Shown one piece after another: positions 1 to 11,613 of a DNA stretch of 64,000 nt. Position 1 is the first letter of the stretch. Each line of letters starts with the position of its first letter. Source of the stretch: Mantis religiosa (Eukaryota > Arthropoda > Insecta > Mantodea > Mantidae). The stretch lies in contig CM060947.1 in the NCBI GenBank assembly GCA_030765055.1, positions 60,804,859 to 60,868,858 of the forward strand, written 5' to 3'. The notes under the pieces are model-generated. The model searched no databases, was not told where the DNA came from, and was given only the letters and a program-made list of their open reading frames with translations. Position numbers and translations under genes: made by a program.

Positions 1-249
1 TAAAAAATATAGCAACATAACTTATGAATAAATAGAAAGGTAAACATTTTATCCTCAAACCTTTCCTTACAAGGATTTTAATCTCGATCCTCCATGACAT
101 AGTTCACTTTCCAAATCGTATGTGTCTTAAGACAAAGAGCAATGTTGTCATAAGCAGATTGACATACCCATACTAGTATCCTATAGAATTATTCTGTGAT
201 AGTTTCTTGTAGTTCGGCCAAATTGCAAAAATAACCCATAAGAAAACAT

Positions 250-545
250 TGTGGCCGAGTAGTTAGACTGCTTGACTGTCACCAAGGGAGCCCAGGTTCG
301 ATCCTAGGCAACCAGGTGTGAGATTTGTGGTGGACAAACGGACAAGGGTGGGTTTTCTCAGGGGATCTCCATTTTCACCCGGTAACATTCCACAATTGCT
401 CCATTATCATCTTTCCTTTCATCCTTTTCGCCCTTATTCTCTCATCGACTTCTCTCACTCTCATACGAGGTATTGGGCTGATCACCCATCTTGGATTCTC
501 TATCTTATCCAGAGTTTTTGTCCTTATCTTGACACGATGCCATAA
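250..545 (+). repeat. tRNA-headed SINE, family 1 (copy 1)
   Basis: The head resembles a tRNA, with an A-box-like stretch GTGGCCGAGTAGTTAGA and a B-box-like GGTTCGATCC about 45 nt later. The body is shared with copies near 23388 and 28250, including TCTCTCACTCTCAT and the stretch GGGCTGATCACCCAT. Short overlapping ORFs here are not genes. A SINE transcribed by RNA polymerase III is inferred from the box layout; no target duplication was found. Confidence 0.75.
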
Positions 546-560
546 AGGCTAAAGGAAGAA

Positions 561-1445
561 GGATTCCCTAACACCAGGAAAGTTAAAGAAGAGGAAAATG
601 CCAGGTGATATGAAATTGGGAGATTGAGTTGGCCACCCCACAAACCCATGCCAATCAATCCAATAGTTCGTTGTATTGCACTGGTATTTCATAGTGTGGC
701 AGTGCTCCATCTTGGCTGCCATTACAGGTCATTGTTTGGCCATGTAGGCATTAAAAAAAAAATACAGTATCTATAAGTAATTTAAGGTAATTTTCTCCCG
801 TAAATATATTATTGAAAAAGAATGGGCCAGGCTACAGTCAAGAGATGCCAACAAAGATTTTCATTCAGCATTCTCAGCCATTTTTCTACAAACTACAAGC
901 ACCTAAGCGAATCATCATTAAGATCCTTTAATGTGGATGATATGCATTAATTTAAAATCTCTCATTATTCTCTGCAGTATTGTGCATGAAAGATTTGACT
1001 CTGGTGTACACCTTTTAGATTTCGGCTTCCGAAGAAATGAGTTAATAGCTTCCAACACAGCCTCTGTTATTTTTGTAATTAACACACAGGGGTCATTTCC
1101 TCCAAATTTGACTGCTATTCTGTTTCATCTCCATGTAATTGTTTGTTGCAGAATACAAATCCACACAACACACTCATTCCAGAGATAACCGTTCCACTAT
1201 TCAGTCTGGCATTCAGTTCTAAGACCACTCTCATGTACACAGTGTTATTATATTGAAAGCTTTTGTCCAGAATTACAAATACTACAAACATTGTATACAT
1301 AAGAATGGGCCATCCTATAGTAAAGAAGGGAGATAGTGAATCATAAGGCTCTTAGACCGTTAATTGATGGAAGGAAGTTAATGTTATTTTTTGTATATTT
1401 TTTATTGCACAATAACATCTCCTAAGTATCATAGCACTATAAGTA
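561..1445. other. no recognised feature
   Basis: AT-rich sequence without a convincing ORF, exon or repeat. The short ORFs here show no family similarity I recognise. Confidence 0.5.
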
Positions 1446-2203
1446 CAAGGGCCATCCAGAAAGTAACAGACGTTTTTGCCTATTATGGCGATGGGTTACC
1501 ACAATTTTGGTTACCACAATTTTTGGGTTCCAAAGATCCTAACGGAAGACCATAAGAAACAGACTGGCTGCAGTACTGACCTTTCTCTAAGAATACAGCA
1601 TAAATGGTAATGCAGTTCTGGATTGTATCGTAACCGAGGACGAGATTGGGTGAAGCGTGTCAACAGTGAAACAAAACAGCAGTCGATGGAATGGGGGCAC
1701 ACACATTCTCCCAAGAAACCACGAAAGTGTTTGCAAACACTTTTAGCAAGAAAGGTCATGACTACTGTGTTTTGGGACTCAATTGATTTTCTGGAACATG
1801 GAACGACAAACTCAGAAAGGTATTGTGAAACATTAAGAAAGTTACGGTTCGCCATAAAAAATAAGTGTCAGGGAGAACTTAGCACCAAAGTGTTGTTTTT
1901 TCATGGCACATTTACACAAAGCAAATCGTACCCAGGCAACAATTAAAAAATGGCTCTGTAAATAACACTTTGATACTGACGCTGAACTGTATGCCAGTGT
2001 AAACCAGTGGTTGAAATCGCAGGTGGCAGATTTCTACAGAAAGAGTATTGAAAAACTTGTGCCACGGTATGATAAATGTAATTTGAATGTGATTATGTAG
2101 AAAAATAGCTTAAGAGTGTACCTTTCAAATGTATATAATAAACTTTGAGTTTTTGAATTTTTAAATTATTTCAAAACATCTGTTACTTTCTGGACAGCCC
2201 TCG
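1446..2203 (+). mobile_element. internally deleted mariner element (copy 1)
   Basis: The element is 758 bp, bounded by TA at 1444-1445 and 2204-2205. The terminal inverted repeats are about 30 bp: the left reads CAAGGGCCATCCAGAAAGTA, the reverse complement of the right CGAGGGCTGTCCAGAAAGTA. A full-length mariner is about 1.3 kb, so this is a deletion derivative: the 5' repeat runs almost directly into the middle of the transposase. It belongs to the same family as the mariner at 9958-13427, whose terminal repeats and transposase remnant match. Confidence 0.9.
1623..1946 (+). pseudogene. mariner transposase fragment
   Basis: The readable frame covers the middle of a mariner (DD34D) transposase: a region like the SPKKPRKCLQTLLARKVM block that precedes the second catalytic aspartate, and the ...LFFHGT... 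segment where an intact copy would carry HHDNA-type residues. The helix-turn-helix N-terminus and the last catalytic aspartate are missing. The frame is closely related to the minus-strand fragment at 10292-10624. Not functional. Confidence 0.85.
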
Positions 2204-2205
2204 TA

Positions 2206-4046
2206 GTTTTCTAATCACTTAATTTCAGGGAGAGAAAAGTCTATAAAAGCTGATTCATTTCTATGTATCCTGCCTGTACACATGTTCTAGGCTTGTGAAT
2301 TTTCAATGTAGATATAGAATAAACAGAAGACAGAACTTATTTTATTGTTAAATAATAGGCAGTCTTTTGTATTGCTAATGCAACGACTTATACAATAAGT
2401 TGTATTTCTATATAATATAGCTCTCTTCAAAACAAAGTAGGTCTTGGGTTAAATATTGAAAAAGATATAGTTGGACTTTTTAAACCTTTGTAAAGCCCAG
2501 AAAAAAAAGTACACTTTTCTGTGACTACAGTGTCTGTTCAAGCCTTTGAAGTGACATGTCCCTTATTTACCACTTTCCTCTAAGTAATAAATTGTGCCCT
2601 TGTATACAGAATTGTCTCACATATCTGGGGTAACGTCTTCTTCACACCACAATGTCTTCCCGGTCAATTATCACTTCAAGTTTGTTTCTGTTTGAAAACT
2701 GAAACCCAATGTCTCTCAGCAAAATGTAGAATGTGGTTTTCTTAAAATTCTGGGTCACTATTCACTAAAGCAAGTATCTTATGTGCAATAGGAAGGCTCG
2801 TTGTTTAAAAAGAAACTATACACTTTAAAGCAAATAGCACTCTTTAACAGAATCATCCACTTGTCCTAAAATACTAATTGGCTTTTCCTTTTCTTTTTAG
2901 GCGTTTTTACAGTTTCTGTTTGTTTAATTTAGGTTCTCACATTTGAAATAGTATTCACAGATACACCAGTTGCTCAGACAACAATTTAGTTACATCTTTC
3001 ACAACCAGGGTGTCATAACGTTGAAAACAAAAAGTTACACATTTAATACAATAGTCTATTCCACTTTTATGCTTCTGTACACTACTCTGAGGAACTGAGC
3101 ACTCTACGATAGTAACTCAAAGTGTGCACATGCAAAACTAAAGGACAAGTGGCAAAGCATAGCTTCACTGTAGTATACACAACACAATCGGGGAAGTACC
3201 GAATACAATGGGACAATAAATGGAGGTAAAATGTTAAAGCTCACATATAACTGTTTTATAACTTGAATTACAGTATTTTCATTACCTGAATGTATAAAAT
3301 AAGTGATAATATATGCAATTTAGTTACAAACAATTTCCATTTGTGCTTTAGTGTTTCACTCACTCTAAAAGTTATGCTACAGCACAATGTTGAATCCGTA
3401 CACACTTTAAGGCCAGGTAGAGTATAATCCCCTCAAAAAAATGGGGAGAAAAAGCTTTTTTAGAGAAAGGTTCATGAATGTGTAGGATCATTGTAATTCA
3501 ATTCAGAAAGTTGCATACACACCAAATTTGGTATTTAAGTCATATCTTCTCAAGGTTTGACATGAAGATTTTCGAGAGACTCACCATATTCCACACTAAG
3601 CTTTACGTAAAACATTTTTCAGTACTTTTTATTTTCTGGAAAATGATTAATGATTTTGATTAAAATGCTGTACATTTAAATTATTTACATGTGAAATTAA
3701 TTTTTTTTTAATTATTTCTGAGGTATTCTTGTTATTGGTTTGAATTTTCAAATAGTCTTTTCTCAACTGGTAACTCATAATTTGTTTTTTATCCTGGTTG
3801 TACAACGAACATGGCATTTCAAATCCATTTGCATACCTGTAGTCCCTTTAAATTTTAGTGTTTACAGTAATCTGCAGCAAAATTTTAAAACAAATGTGCA
3901 GGGCTATGTACTTTAACAAGTAGATAGTCTAATAAGCTTTAGTAAGGTGATAGAGAAAATACTGTAAATGCAACACATCAGTTTCTTTCTGGTAATCTTT
4001 TAATGGTTTTATTAGTTTTACTATAATGTAATTTGTTTACTTTCAG
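2206..4046. other. AT-rich stretch, probably intron of the gene ending at 4184
   Basis: No exon or repeat was recognised here. It precedes a splice acceptor at 4041-4046, so at least its 3' part is expected to be intron. Confidence 0.45.
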
Positions 4047-4184
4047 ACAAAGGTGGTGACTTCACGTTCCAATTCAACACAGAGTTTTGATGAAGCAGTG
4101 AGAGAAGCAGAAGCAAATCGCAAATCTAATAATGGTACACCAGCAACAACCCCAACTATACCAGAAGACAGGCCCATCTCTTAA
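4047..4184 (+). CDS. terminal coding exon of an unrecognised gene
   Basis: A good acceptor (TTTGTTTACTTTCAG) ends at 4046. It is followed by 45 phase-0 codons and a TAA at 4182-4184. The peptide begins TKVVTSRSNSTQSFDEAVRE and ends IPEDRPIS. It is hydrophilic and looks like a disordered tail: Ser/Thr-rich, a short acidic/basic helix-like stretch (FDEAVREAEANRK), then a Pro/Thr-rich end. There is no membrane segment. Codon use reads like a real gene, unlike the surrounding AT-rich DNA. I do not recognise the family. Upstream exons are not visible and probably lie far 5' or outside the window. The frame contains no stop and matches the acceptor phase, which supports an exon over chance. Confidence 0.6.
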   Translation, partial: TKVVTSRSNSTQSFDEAVREAEANRKSNNGTPATTPTIPEDRPIS

Positions 4185-4743
4185 TTTTGTCCTAAATCAG
4201 AGCTAAATGTTGCCACTTGCAAACACTGGATTTAGTCTGATTGTAGTTGATTTACTTGTTTTCAATATATTTTCTTACAAATGGTATATTTATTTCATAT
4301 GTACACTGTTATTTGTCTGTGATTTGTTCTTTATTCTGTTCTCCCTTCCCCATAAATGTTTCTATACTTCATACAGGACCTTATTCCTGGCACATAATGG
4401 CTGTGTAGTTATTTCAGCTTCTACATCACCACTTCACATTATTACAAATCCATAACTTATTAATCACATGACTATACCTCAAACTCATTTCACACAAAGT
4501 GTTGAATTTCAATACTAATATAATTTATTACTATATTGATTTTGATTTATAGCATTGTCTATCCAGTGCTTGTAGTACCTTGTAATGGAGTTGCTTATTT
4601 CTGAAAGGCTTTATGTCTTCTATTTCTGTTATGATGCTGGGAAAGATGCAGAAATGAAACACTTGTTTTTACCTATTCCAAACTAAACTGAACACAAACA
4701 ACAAGCTATAAGTGAAGCAGTTAGAAGTGCTCATGTAACAAAC
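4185..4743 (+). other. probable 3' UTR / downstream sequence
   Basis: Follows the stop codon at 4184. It is AT-rich with no further convincing coding frame before the PLE insertion at 4756. The poly(A) site was not pinned down. Confidence 0.4.
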
Positions 4744-4759
4744 TTAAAGAAACTATTGA

Positions 4760-5200
4760 GATTTATGGGGCTTTTTTGAAACACATATAACTAAAGCCTT
4801 CCCTCATATTTTTAAAACATGGTACAGATACGTAGACGACATCTTTGCAATAGTGCCCTACAAACAAATAGATGGTGCTTTGAAACTACTCAACCTGCAA
4901 CAACCCAGCATACAATTCACAGTGGAAACTGAAGAGGACTGTACTCTACCTTTTTTGGACCTTAAAATCACAAAAAGCAATGAAAAACTAGAATTTGGTA
5001 TCCATAGAAGAGCAACACACACAGATAATTACATCAAAGCAAATAGTTTCAACCCAATTCCACACAAACATGCCACCATCAACAGTCTCACACACAGATT
5101 AGTAAATATACCCCTCAGCCAGCAAGAATATCAAAACGAATACCATCAAATCTTAAAAACTGCAATTAAAAATGGATATGGAAAAAAACCTTGTAGATGA
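4760..5200 (+). pseudogene. PLE reverse transcriptase C-terminal fragment
   Basis: The frame reads from the edge of the truncation through ...THITKAFPHIFKTWYRYVDD, the catalytic YVDD strand-turn. It continues into the PLE thumb region, with LPFLDLKI, RRATHTDNYI and a PHKHATINSLTHR-like stretch conserved among Penelope RTs. It ends at a stop at 5198-5200, after which the family's linker is still recognisable in other frames. In life the enzyme would copy element RNA at a nicked target. This copy lacks most of the catalytic domain. Confidence 0.9.
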
Positions 5201-5347
5201 AAAACTATAATCATTCAAACTTCAAAAGAGATTAAAACAGATCACAGCTCTCACACCACTAAGACAAGAAATTAGATTTGCTAAATTTACTTACCACCCT
5301 GGGCCACAAAAAATTCCCAAAAAATATTCAAGAAATACAATATAACA

Positions 5348-5848
5348 TTGGCACCAAAAAACAATTACAACATTAAAAACCTACTTCACAGTAATAATAC
5401 TGATAAGATAAAACCAGAGGAAAAGTTAGGCATTTACAAGATTAAGTGTAAATACTGTGAAAAAATTTACATAGGGAGAACAAAAAGAAACATAGGCACT
5501 AGAAAGAAAGAACACTTCAGGCACTTAAGATACAAAAATATTGATAAGTCTGCAATAGCAGCTCATTTCTGGTCTGAAAATCATGAAATTGAAGATAGCA
5601 CAGAATTACTAAAATACGTACAAAAACATAGTGAACTCGTCATATGGGAGAGAATATACATAGAAAAACATAAAAACCAACTAATGAACTTTGAAATGCC
5701 GCCAGAAGAGAATCCCACATTTAAGTTCATCACTAAATCAACAGATGGCAGCAGCAACTCCAGAATTACCCACACCACTGGATCAAGCTTTAGTCGCATA
5801 AGAGCCGAAGATGCAAACGATGATTTGCGAAACATGTCCTCAAAATAG
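5348..5848 (+). pseudogene. PLE GIY-YIG endonuclease domain
   Basis: An uninterrupted frame of 166 codons. The signature GIYKIKCKYC...IYIGRTKRN begins about residue 28. The CXXC pair (CKYC) just after GIY is typical of the PLE branch. A conserved RKKEHFRH histidine block follows, then IAAHFWSENHEI, and a glutamate-containing WERIYIEKHK segment. The domain nicks DNA to prime reverse transcription. It is a downstream part of one polyprotein with the RT at 4760-5200, separated by frame lesions. The annotated start codon is only the first ATG in frame; the true protein had none here. Confidence 0.9.
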
Positions 5849-5913
5849 GTACGAAAGTGAAGCAGATGTGTAATAAATACGACTCATCTAAAAATTAATA
5901 ATTAAAGAAACTA

Positions 5914-7459
5914 GTACAAAAACAGTTGAGTGAGGAATATGAAATCCCACATGCCTTGGAAGCAGTGATGCTTGGAGTAGAAGTGATATGAACAAGCAAT
6001 TGGAGAAAAACAAGGATGTTCTGTGTACAATAATTTACTGTTAATAACATGTGCCATCATATTTTCTTTGAGGGCATCAGATAATTCTGTAACCTCTGTA
6101 AATCCTAGGGCTTCCTTGATGGGTTATGGAGTATAATACTAACATACTACATGCAGTGGAAGAAATCAATCTTACTCATTGTCCAAGGGAATTTCAAAAT
6201 GTATCCCAAATGAATTGTATGCTGGAAGTACTTTGAGAGCTAATAAAACGTAAGAAATAGAGATGTTGACTGTTAATAAAGCTCTGCTTGAGATACTTTT
6301 TTATTCAAAGAGGCAAACTGCAGTTGCACTTAAAATATGCAGTTTAGATGAACTTGTTTAAGAAATCTACAGAAGAATTTGACAATGGAATAATCTACTT
6401 CTCCAAATCATTTTGTTGGACATTTTTAGCTTGTTTCCAAATAATGGTTCATGGAAGAAATGGTAACTAAAGGACTGCATACCTGCAGCACTAGCTGGTT
6501 TTTCAAAACCTTTGGTCAATATAAAGATGATTATTTGAATGTTCATAAAACTTGCATAAGCTACAAATGTGAAAATAATGAACTTCAAGTGAAGGTGTTC
6601 TGGTGCACTCGTACAAGTTAAATCAGTAACAAAGCATAAAAGAATTATTGGAAATCTGAGTACTTAGATCCTAATGCAAAGAGAAAATGTACTAAGAAAT
6701 TGTGCAAGCATCTTTTGTACAATTTCCAAGTACTGGTTCTTAGCGGTTGCGTTGTAATGCAGCAGGCAGCTCCTTGCTAACGAAACGCGTTCTAGGTAAA
6801 TACTAGCAATAAATGGAGCATTGAGTATTAGTTCGACTCAAAATTATATTAATATAAAGAAGACTTGAGTCACTTTATCTTCTCAGAGGATTGTATATGT
6901 ATAAAAGTAATTTAAATAAATTGTTGTATCTATTGCTGTTATTCGCCGTTATTTGTGATGGAAAGTCAGTCTTCTTTTGGTTCTTAGGATAACAACTTAT
7001 AACATTTTATGAATCAGATATTTTGTATTTATTGGATATTATAATTCTGTGCTTAATATCCGATGAGTCACATCTCAGAATTTTTTTCCCCAGGATAGTA
7101 GAAAAGCACAGAATAAATGTTATAATTTATTCTTAATCAGATTCAGACTCAGTTAATGAGCTGCATATTTTTATGCCTCATACCATGAAGGTGATCAGAT
7201 CAAGTTTTGCAATAATTTTGGCATATTGCTGTTTATCATATTAAGCATATTGCAGGAATGATCTTTTTGTAGGCTGACATTTCCTGTATTCAAGTAGTAT
7301 GTTGGAAGTATGTTGCTCATTGAAGTCGTGATTCTACAATGAGAACACATAAGCATTGCGCTTTCTTTGTTTACTTTGAGAGAATCATACTGTTGACAAT
7401 CCAGCTAGTTAGAAAGACTGCCCTGGATTATCTTGAAGTGTGAAATTGTCTTTAGGAGT
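5914..7459. other. no recognised feature
   Basis: AT-rich intergenic-looking DNA. Several AATAAA signals occur (for example near 5871 and 6275), but no exon or repeat could be supported. Confidence 0.5.
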
Positions 7460-7469
7460 GAGTATTACT

Positions 7470-7717
7470 TTTTTTTTTTATTGTGTAATTTATGTCCTCC
7501 AATGTTTAGTCATGTCAGACAGTGAGTGAAATGGATGCAATGATGCTCAAATGAGCCCAGGGTCCATAGAGCTGAGAGTTACACAACATTCGTCTTTTAG
7601 GATAAGGGAAAACCCTGGAAAAAACCTTATCCAGGTAACTCACCCTAACTGAGATTCGATCTCGGGACCTCTTGAACGTGAGGCAGACATGCTATCATAC
7701 ACGCTACCGAGGCAGGC
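7470..7717 (-). repeat. tRNA-headed SINE, family 2 (copy 1)
   Basis: Flanked by a 10-bp direct repeat GAGTATTACT at 7460-7469 and 7718-7727. On the minus strand the head is tRNA-like, with a region like CTCGGTAGCG...GGTAGCATG and the B-box-like GGTCCCGAGATCGAATCTC. The other end is a run of T on the plus strand, that is, an A-rich tail. The body (ATCCTTATCC, GGGTCCATAGAGCT) recurs at 16266, 19011, 19288, 45772 and 60160. Confidence 0.85.
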
Positions 7718-7727
7718 GAGTATTACT

Positions 7728-9957
7728 AAGCAGCTGCAACTGGTAGCTTGCTGATCAACACATGCTGAAACTTAGTGACCAACTGACAGGATGTACTTTT
7801 CACTCATGTTGTGGAGAGTGTGGTGAATGTCACATAAACAGTACTTAAGCATAAGCACTTGATATCCAAAGGTTTCTACGGTTTTCAAAATTGACTAAAG
7901 AATTATGGATGACTGCATGCTTCAAGTCGTTCTCTTTGAGTTTCCAATATATCCAATAGAAACTCCTGAAGCAATGAGGGAGTAAGTCATCCAATCTACT
8001 GCTCAATATCTATCAACCAGCTGGTATAGCTACATAGGTTATTGCTGCATGAAGTTAAATGAAAACTGTAGAAATGACTAGCTCTCTGATATTGCAAGAT
8101 GTCCACACCAGTAAAATAGGCTGAACTGGAGCAGTAGGTTCTGCAACTTGCGTACTAGGTAAACATGTAACCATCTTATGGGAATAAATAAGAAACAAGC
8201 ATCTAAACATGTTGAACACCTGCTGCTCTTGGGTTACAGACTTTGTTCATTAATTTGATTAGCAAATTTAAGTAATGAATCCCAATTAATTTAATTTACA
8301 TTTTATAAATGTTAACAGGTTTCACCAAAACATCTATAGTGAAAACTCTATTGCTTGCACAATTTTCTGAGAGCCTTATGTTTGTTTCTTTAATTTCTCT
8401 ATTTTTGGTTGATTCTTTAAAAAATATTGTAACTAACTTCTGATTTCCTGCAGAAGCCACCGTTCTTTATGTATAAGGGTAAATGTTTGTTAATATATGT
8501 TGTTTGAGACAATGGTGCTTCAAAGAAAAATGCATGCACTACACTTGATACTAGAAAAAGACAGTGGAAGATATTTACACTGCTCATTATAAAACAGTGG
8601 AAGAAAGCTGAAACAGACCAACTACAAATAGTTTCTGAGATTCAGACCTTTAAGCTTAATTAAGGATTGCTTTTCCTTTAAAAATTTTAATATTTTGAGA
8701 GGTTTTTATTAAAATACTTTTAGGTGCTTTTATATTCTTAAAAAGAAAAAAAAAAAAAAAGGTGCATTTGTGTTCATTTATTAATTTTTTAAATATATTT
8801 CATAATTTGCCTCTCTACTAGTATGTTATTACTGCTGAGCATTGTGATTCTTTACTTGATTTGATATACTTGATAGATATCCAGAGCTAAAAGACCAGTA
8901 TTTGCATGTGGCATTGAGAAAAATATACTAAGAACTGAATATTTGATAATTTTCCATCCAAAAGGCCTTGCTTAAAGCCTTTATTAAAACAAATCTGTGT
9001 TTTTCTATATTCTAAGTGAAAAGAAATACATTTTATCAGGTATGTAAATACATACACACATATTTTCACAGTATATCTCAAACTGTTCCTGCCTTAAATA
9101 TAAATATCGAATCAGTTAATTCTGATCTTGAAAATGGTGGATAATATAGTATCCATCATAATGGAAGCTATTTTACTTTCTGTGATGTGAGGGAATCTGC
9201 TTTTCAATCCACATACTGAATCATAAGATATTTTATAGCTCTAAAAATATATCAGAGTAGATTATATGGTAATACAAAAACAAAACAAAAAAATAGAGGA
9301 ATGCAAGTATGTTTATTCAAAATATATGTCTGCAGTAATCATATTGATATTCTCTGAAGTCTTGCAAAAAGAATTTGAAATTTTGCATAGCATTAATTAT
9401 GTCTGATGAAAGTGTATGCAGCGACTGATTATTTTCATTTACAAGGCAAGCTTTAAAATGTATCAGCAAAAGTCAATTACCTGTATTATAAATTTTAATC
9501 TTAAATGAGGTGTAAATTTACGTTGGTAAATAAAAAATATTTAATATAACATTTCATTTAAGTGACCTTATTATAAGTTTAAGGCATTGTCATAAAAGTA
9601 TTGTACTGGTGTGTCAGTATGTACTTCAGAATTTTTTTTCAAACTTAATCTGTAACTATAGATTTAAATATCTAATTTTGTGTTATACCTAATTATATGT
9701 ATATTAACATGCATCAGCAAAGGGATGTAGTTCATGCTATACACCTTAAATAAAGGATATTGTTGCTTATGGAACTGGAATACAAATGTAATGCCTTTCC
9801 TCGTCTTGAACGAACATTTTGGAAACTGCTGTAAGTTGTTTATTAATTTCCATAACATTCTGAACTGTAATAAATCGTGTATATCATCAGATATGCTTTA
9901 TCTTCTTGGCTGCAGTGTTTTAATGTACCAGTGCAGTATCCTCGCATTTCTGCAAAA
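7728..9957. other. no recognised feature
   Basis: AT-rich sequence, with a run of A at about 8743-8760. No exon, RNA gene or transposon could be supported. Confidence 0.5.
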
Positions 9958-10291
9958 TGAGGCCTGTCCAGAAAGTAACAGACGTTTTGATATATACAAT
10001 TTGCAAATTGAAAAACTCAAGTTTATTATATACATTTGAAAGGTACACTCTTAAGCTATTTTGCTACATAATCGACATTCAAATTGAGACATTTATCATA
10101 CCGTGGCACAAGCTTTTGAATACCCTGTCTGTAGGAATCTGCCGCCTGCGATTTCAGCCACTGGTTTTCACTGGCATGCAGTTTGGCATCAGTATCAAAG
10201 TGTTGTTCACTAGCCATTTTTTCACCGCTAGAAAGAGGTGGTAATCACTTGATGCCAAATCTGGGCTGTATGGTGGATGGTCAAACACTTC

Positions 10292-10987
10292 CTATCCGAA
10301 ACCATCCAAGAGTGCCCGGGTACAATTGGCTGTGCATGGACGTGCGTTGTCATGAAAAGGCAACACCTTGGTGCTAAGTTTTCCCCGACGCTTATTTTGT
10401 ATGGCTCGTAGTAACTTTCTTAGTGTTTCACAATATTTTACTGAGTTTATTGTTCTTCCATGTTCCAGAAAGTCAACGAGAAGCACTCCCTTGGACTCCC
10501 AAAACACAGTAGCCATAACCTTTCCTGCTGACAGTGTTTGCAAACACTTTCGTGGTTTCTTGGTAGAATATGTGTGCCCACATTCCATCAACAGCTGTTT
10601 TGTTTCACAGTTGACATGCTTCATCCAAATCTCGTCCCCGGTTACGATATGATCCAGAACTGCATTACCATTTATGCTGTAATCTTGGAGAAAGGTCAGT
10701 GTTGCAGCCAGTCTCTGTTTCTTATGGTCTTCCGTTAGGATTTCCAGAACCCACTATGCACAAAATTTGTGGTAACCAAGCTTCTCCACCAAAATTTGAT
10801 GTACCAAACTCTGTGAAATTTGGGGAAAATGTTCTGACAGTTCTGTAAACGTGAAATGCCGGTTTTCATGAATTTTGTTATTGATTTGCATTAACAGGTC
10901 ATCAGTCACAAGGTTAGGTCTATCTCTGCAGTCCTCGTCGTGAACACTGGTACGACCATTTTTAAAATCAATGCACCATTGCCTCAC
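10292..10987 (-). pseudogene. mariner transposase, broken
   Basis: Two readable frames remain. 10754-10987 holds the N-terminal DNA-binding part: a FKNGRTSVHDEDCRDRP-like linker and a helix-turn-helix region (TFTELSEHFPQISQSLVHQI). 10292-10624 holds the catalytic middle, ending with FHDNARPCTANC, the second catalytic Asp. The third catalytic region (HPPYSPDLAS..D) can be read past a stop near 10290. Counting through that stop gives 34 residues between the second and third Asp, the DD34D mariner spacing. At least one frameshift and one stop inactivate it. Confidence 0.85.
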
Positions 10988-11050
10988 TCAGCTTTCACTC
11001 ATCCGCTGCCTGTAAACATCACAAAGCTGATGATAAATTTAAATTGTCCT

Positions 11051-11383
11051 TTTTAGTTAATTGATGAAAATTAATCATTTCTCCACACTAGCCGTATATA
11101 GGCTAAGGAGTTTGATGGATAGAGTCAACATGAAAAATTCAAAGCCATGGCCGGGATTTGAACCATGGATCTTCTGGTGTCTGTCCAGTCATTCTAACCC
11201 TTTGATTGTCAGGATGGCACGTTGGCCATGGTAGCTCAATGGGTTAGAGCGACTGGATGGAAACCAGGAGATCCGTGGTTCAAATCACGGCCATGGCATT
11301 GAATTTTTCATGTTGACCTTGGTCCTACGGGTCCAGGAGTAATGGGAGTAGAACCTCTGGCATTAACTTGTTGACTCTATCCA
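11051..11383. repeat. tRNA-like foldback repeat, family 3 (copy 1), inserted in mariner
   Basis: A 333-bp insertion flanked by TTAAATTGTCCT at 11039-11050 and 11384-11395. The left half is in minus orientation and the right half in plus. Both carry the tRNA-like core: TAGCTCAATGGGTTAGAGCG (A-box-like) and GTGGTTCAAATC..GGCCATGG (B-box-like). The halves form an inverted dimer. Related dimers occur at 24583-25284 and 30652-31156. The left edge TTTTAGTTAATTGATG is the complement of the family's A-ending 3' end. Confidence 0.8.
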
Positions 11384-11613
11384 TTAAATTGTCCTGTTGT
11401 TTAGAGCCAACAAAAACCGAATCACAGACCACACTTCACAAGTGGCAGGATTTTCTATTGCAGGACACATTTTGACGACTCACAGAGAGCAAAGTAAGGA
11501 ACGCAGTCCTCGTGCTACAGCAGCTGGGTGTATACTGAATGTAGGAACATTCTGACACCAATATGGCGGCTCTAGCCCCACCCGTCACCACGATAGGCAA
11601 AAACATCTTATTA

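Larger units (their letters stand above)
4756..5901 (+). mobile_element. 5'-truncated Penelope-like element (RT + GIY-YIG)
   Basis: The insertion is flanked by an exact 12-bp direct repeat TTAAAGAAACTA (4744-4755 and 5902-5913). It contains the C-terminal part of a reverse transcriptase with YVDD (codons 4829-4840), then a linker, then a GIY-YIG endonuclease domain. That domain order is diagnostic of Penelope-like retroelements. Most of the RT (fingers and palm N-terminus) is missing, as expected for 5' truncation. Stops and frame changes between 5198 and 5347 separate the two readable parts, so this copy is dead. Confidence 0.92.
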
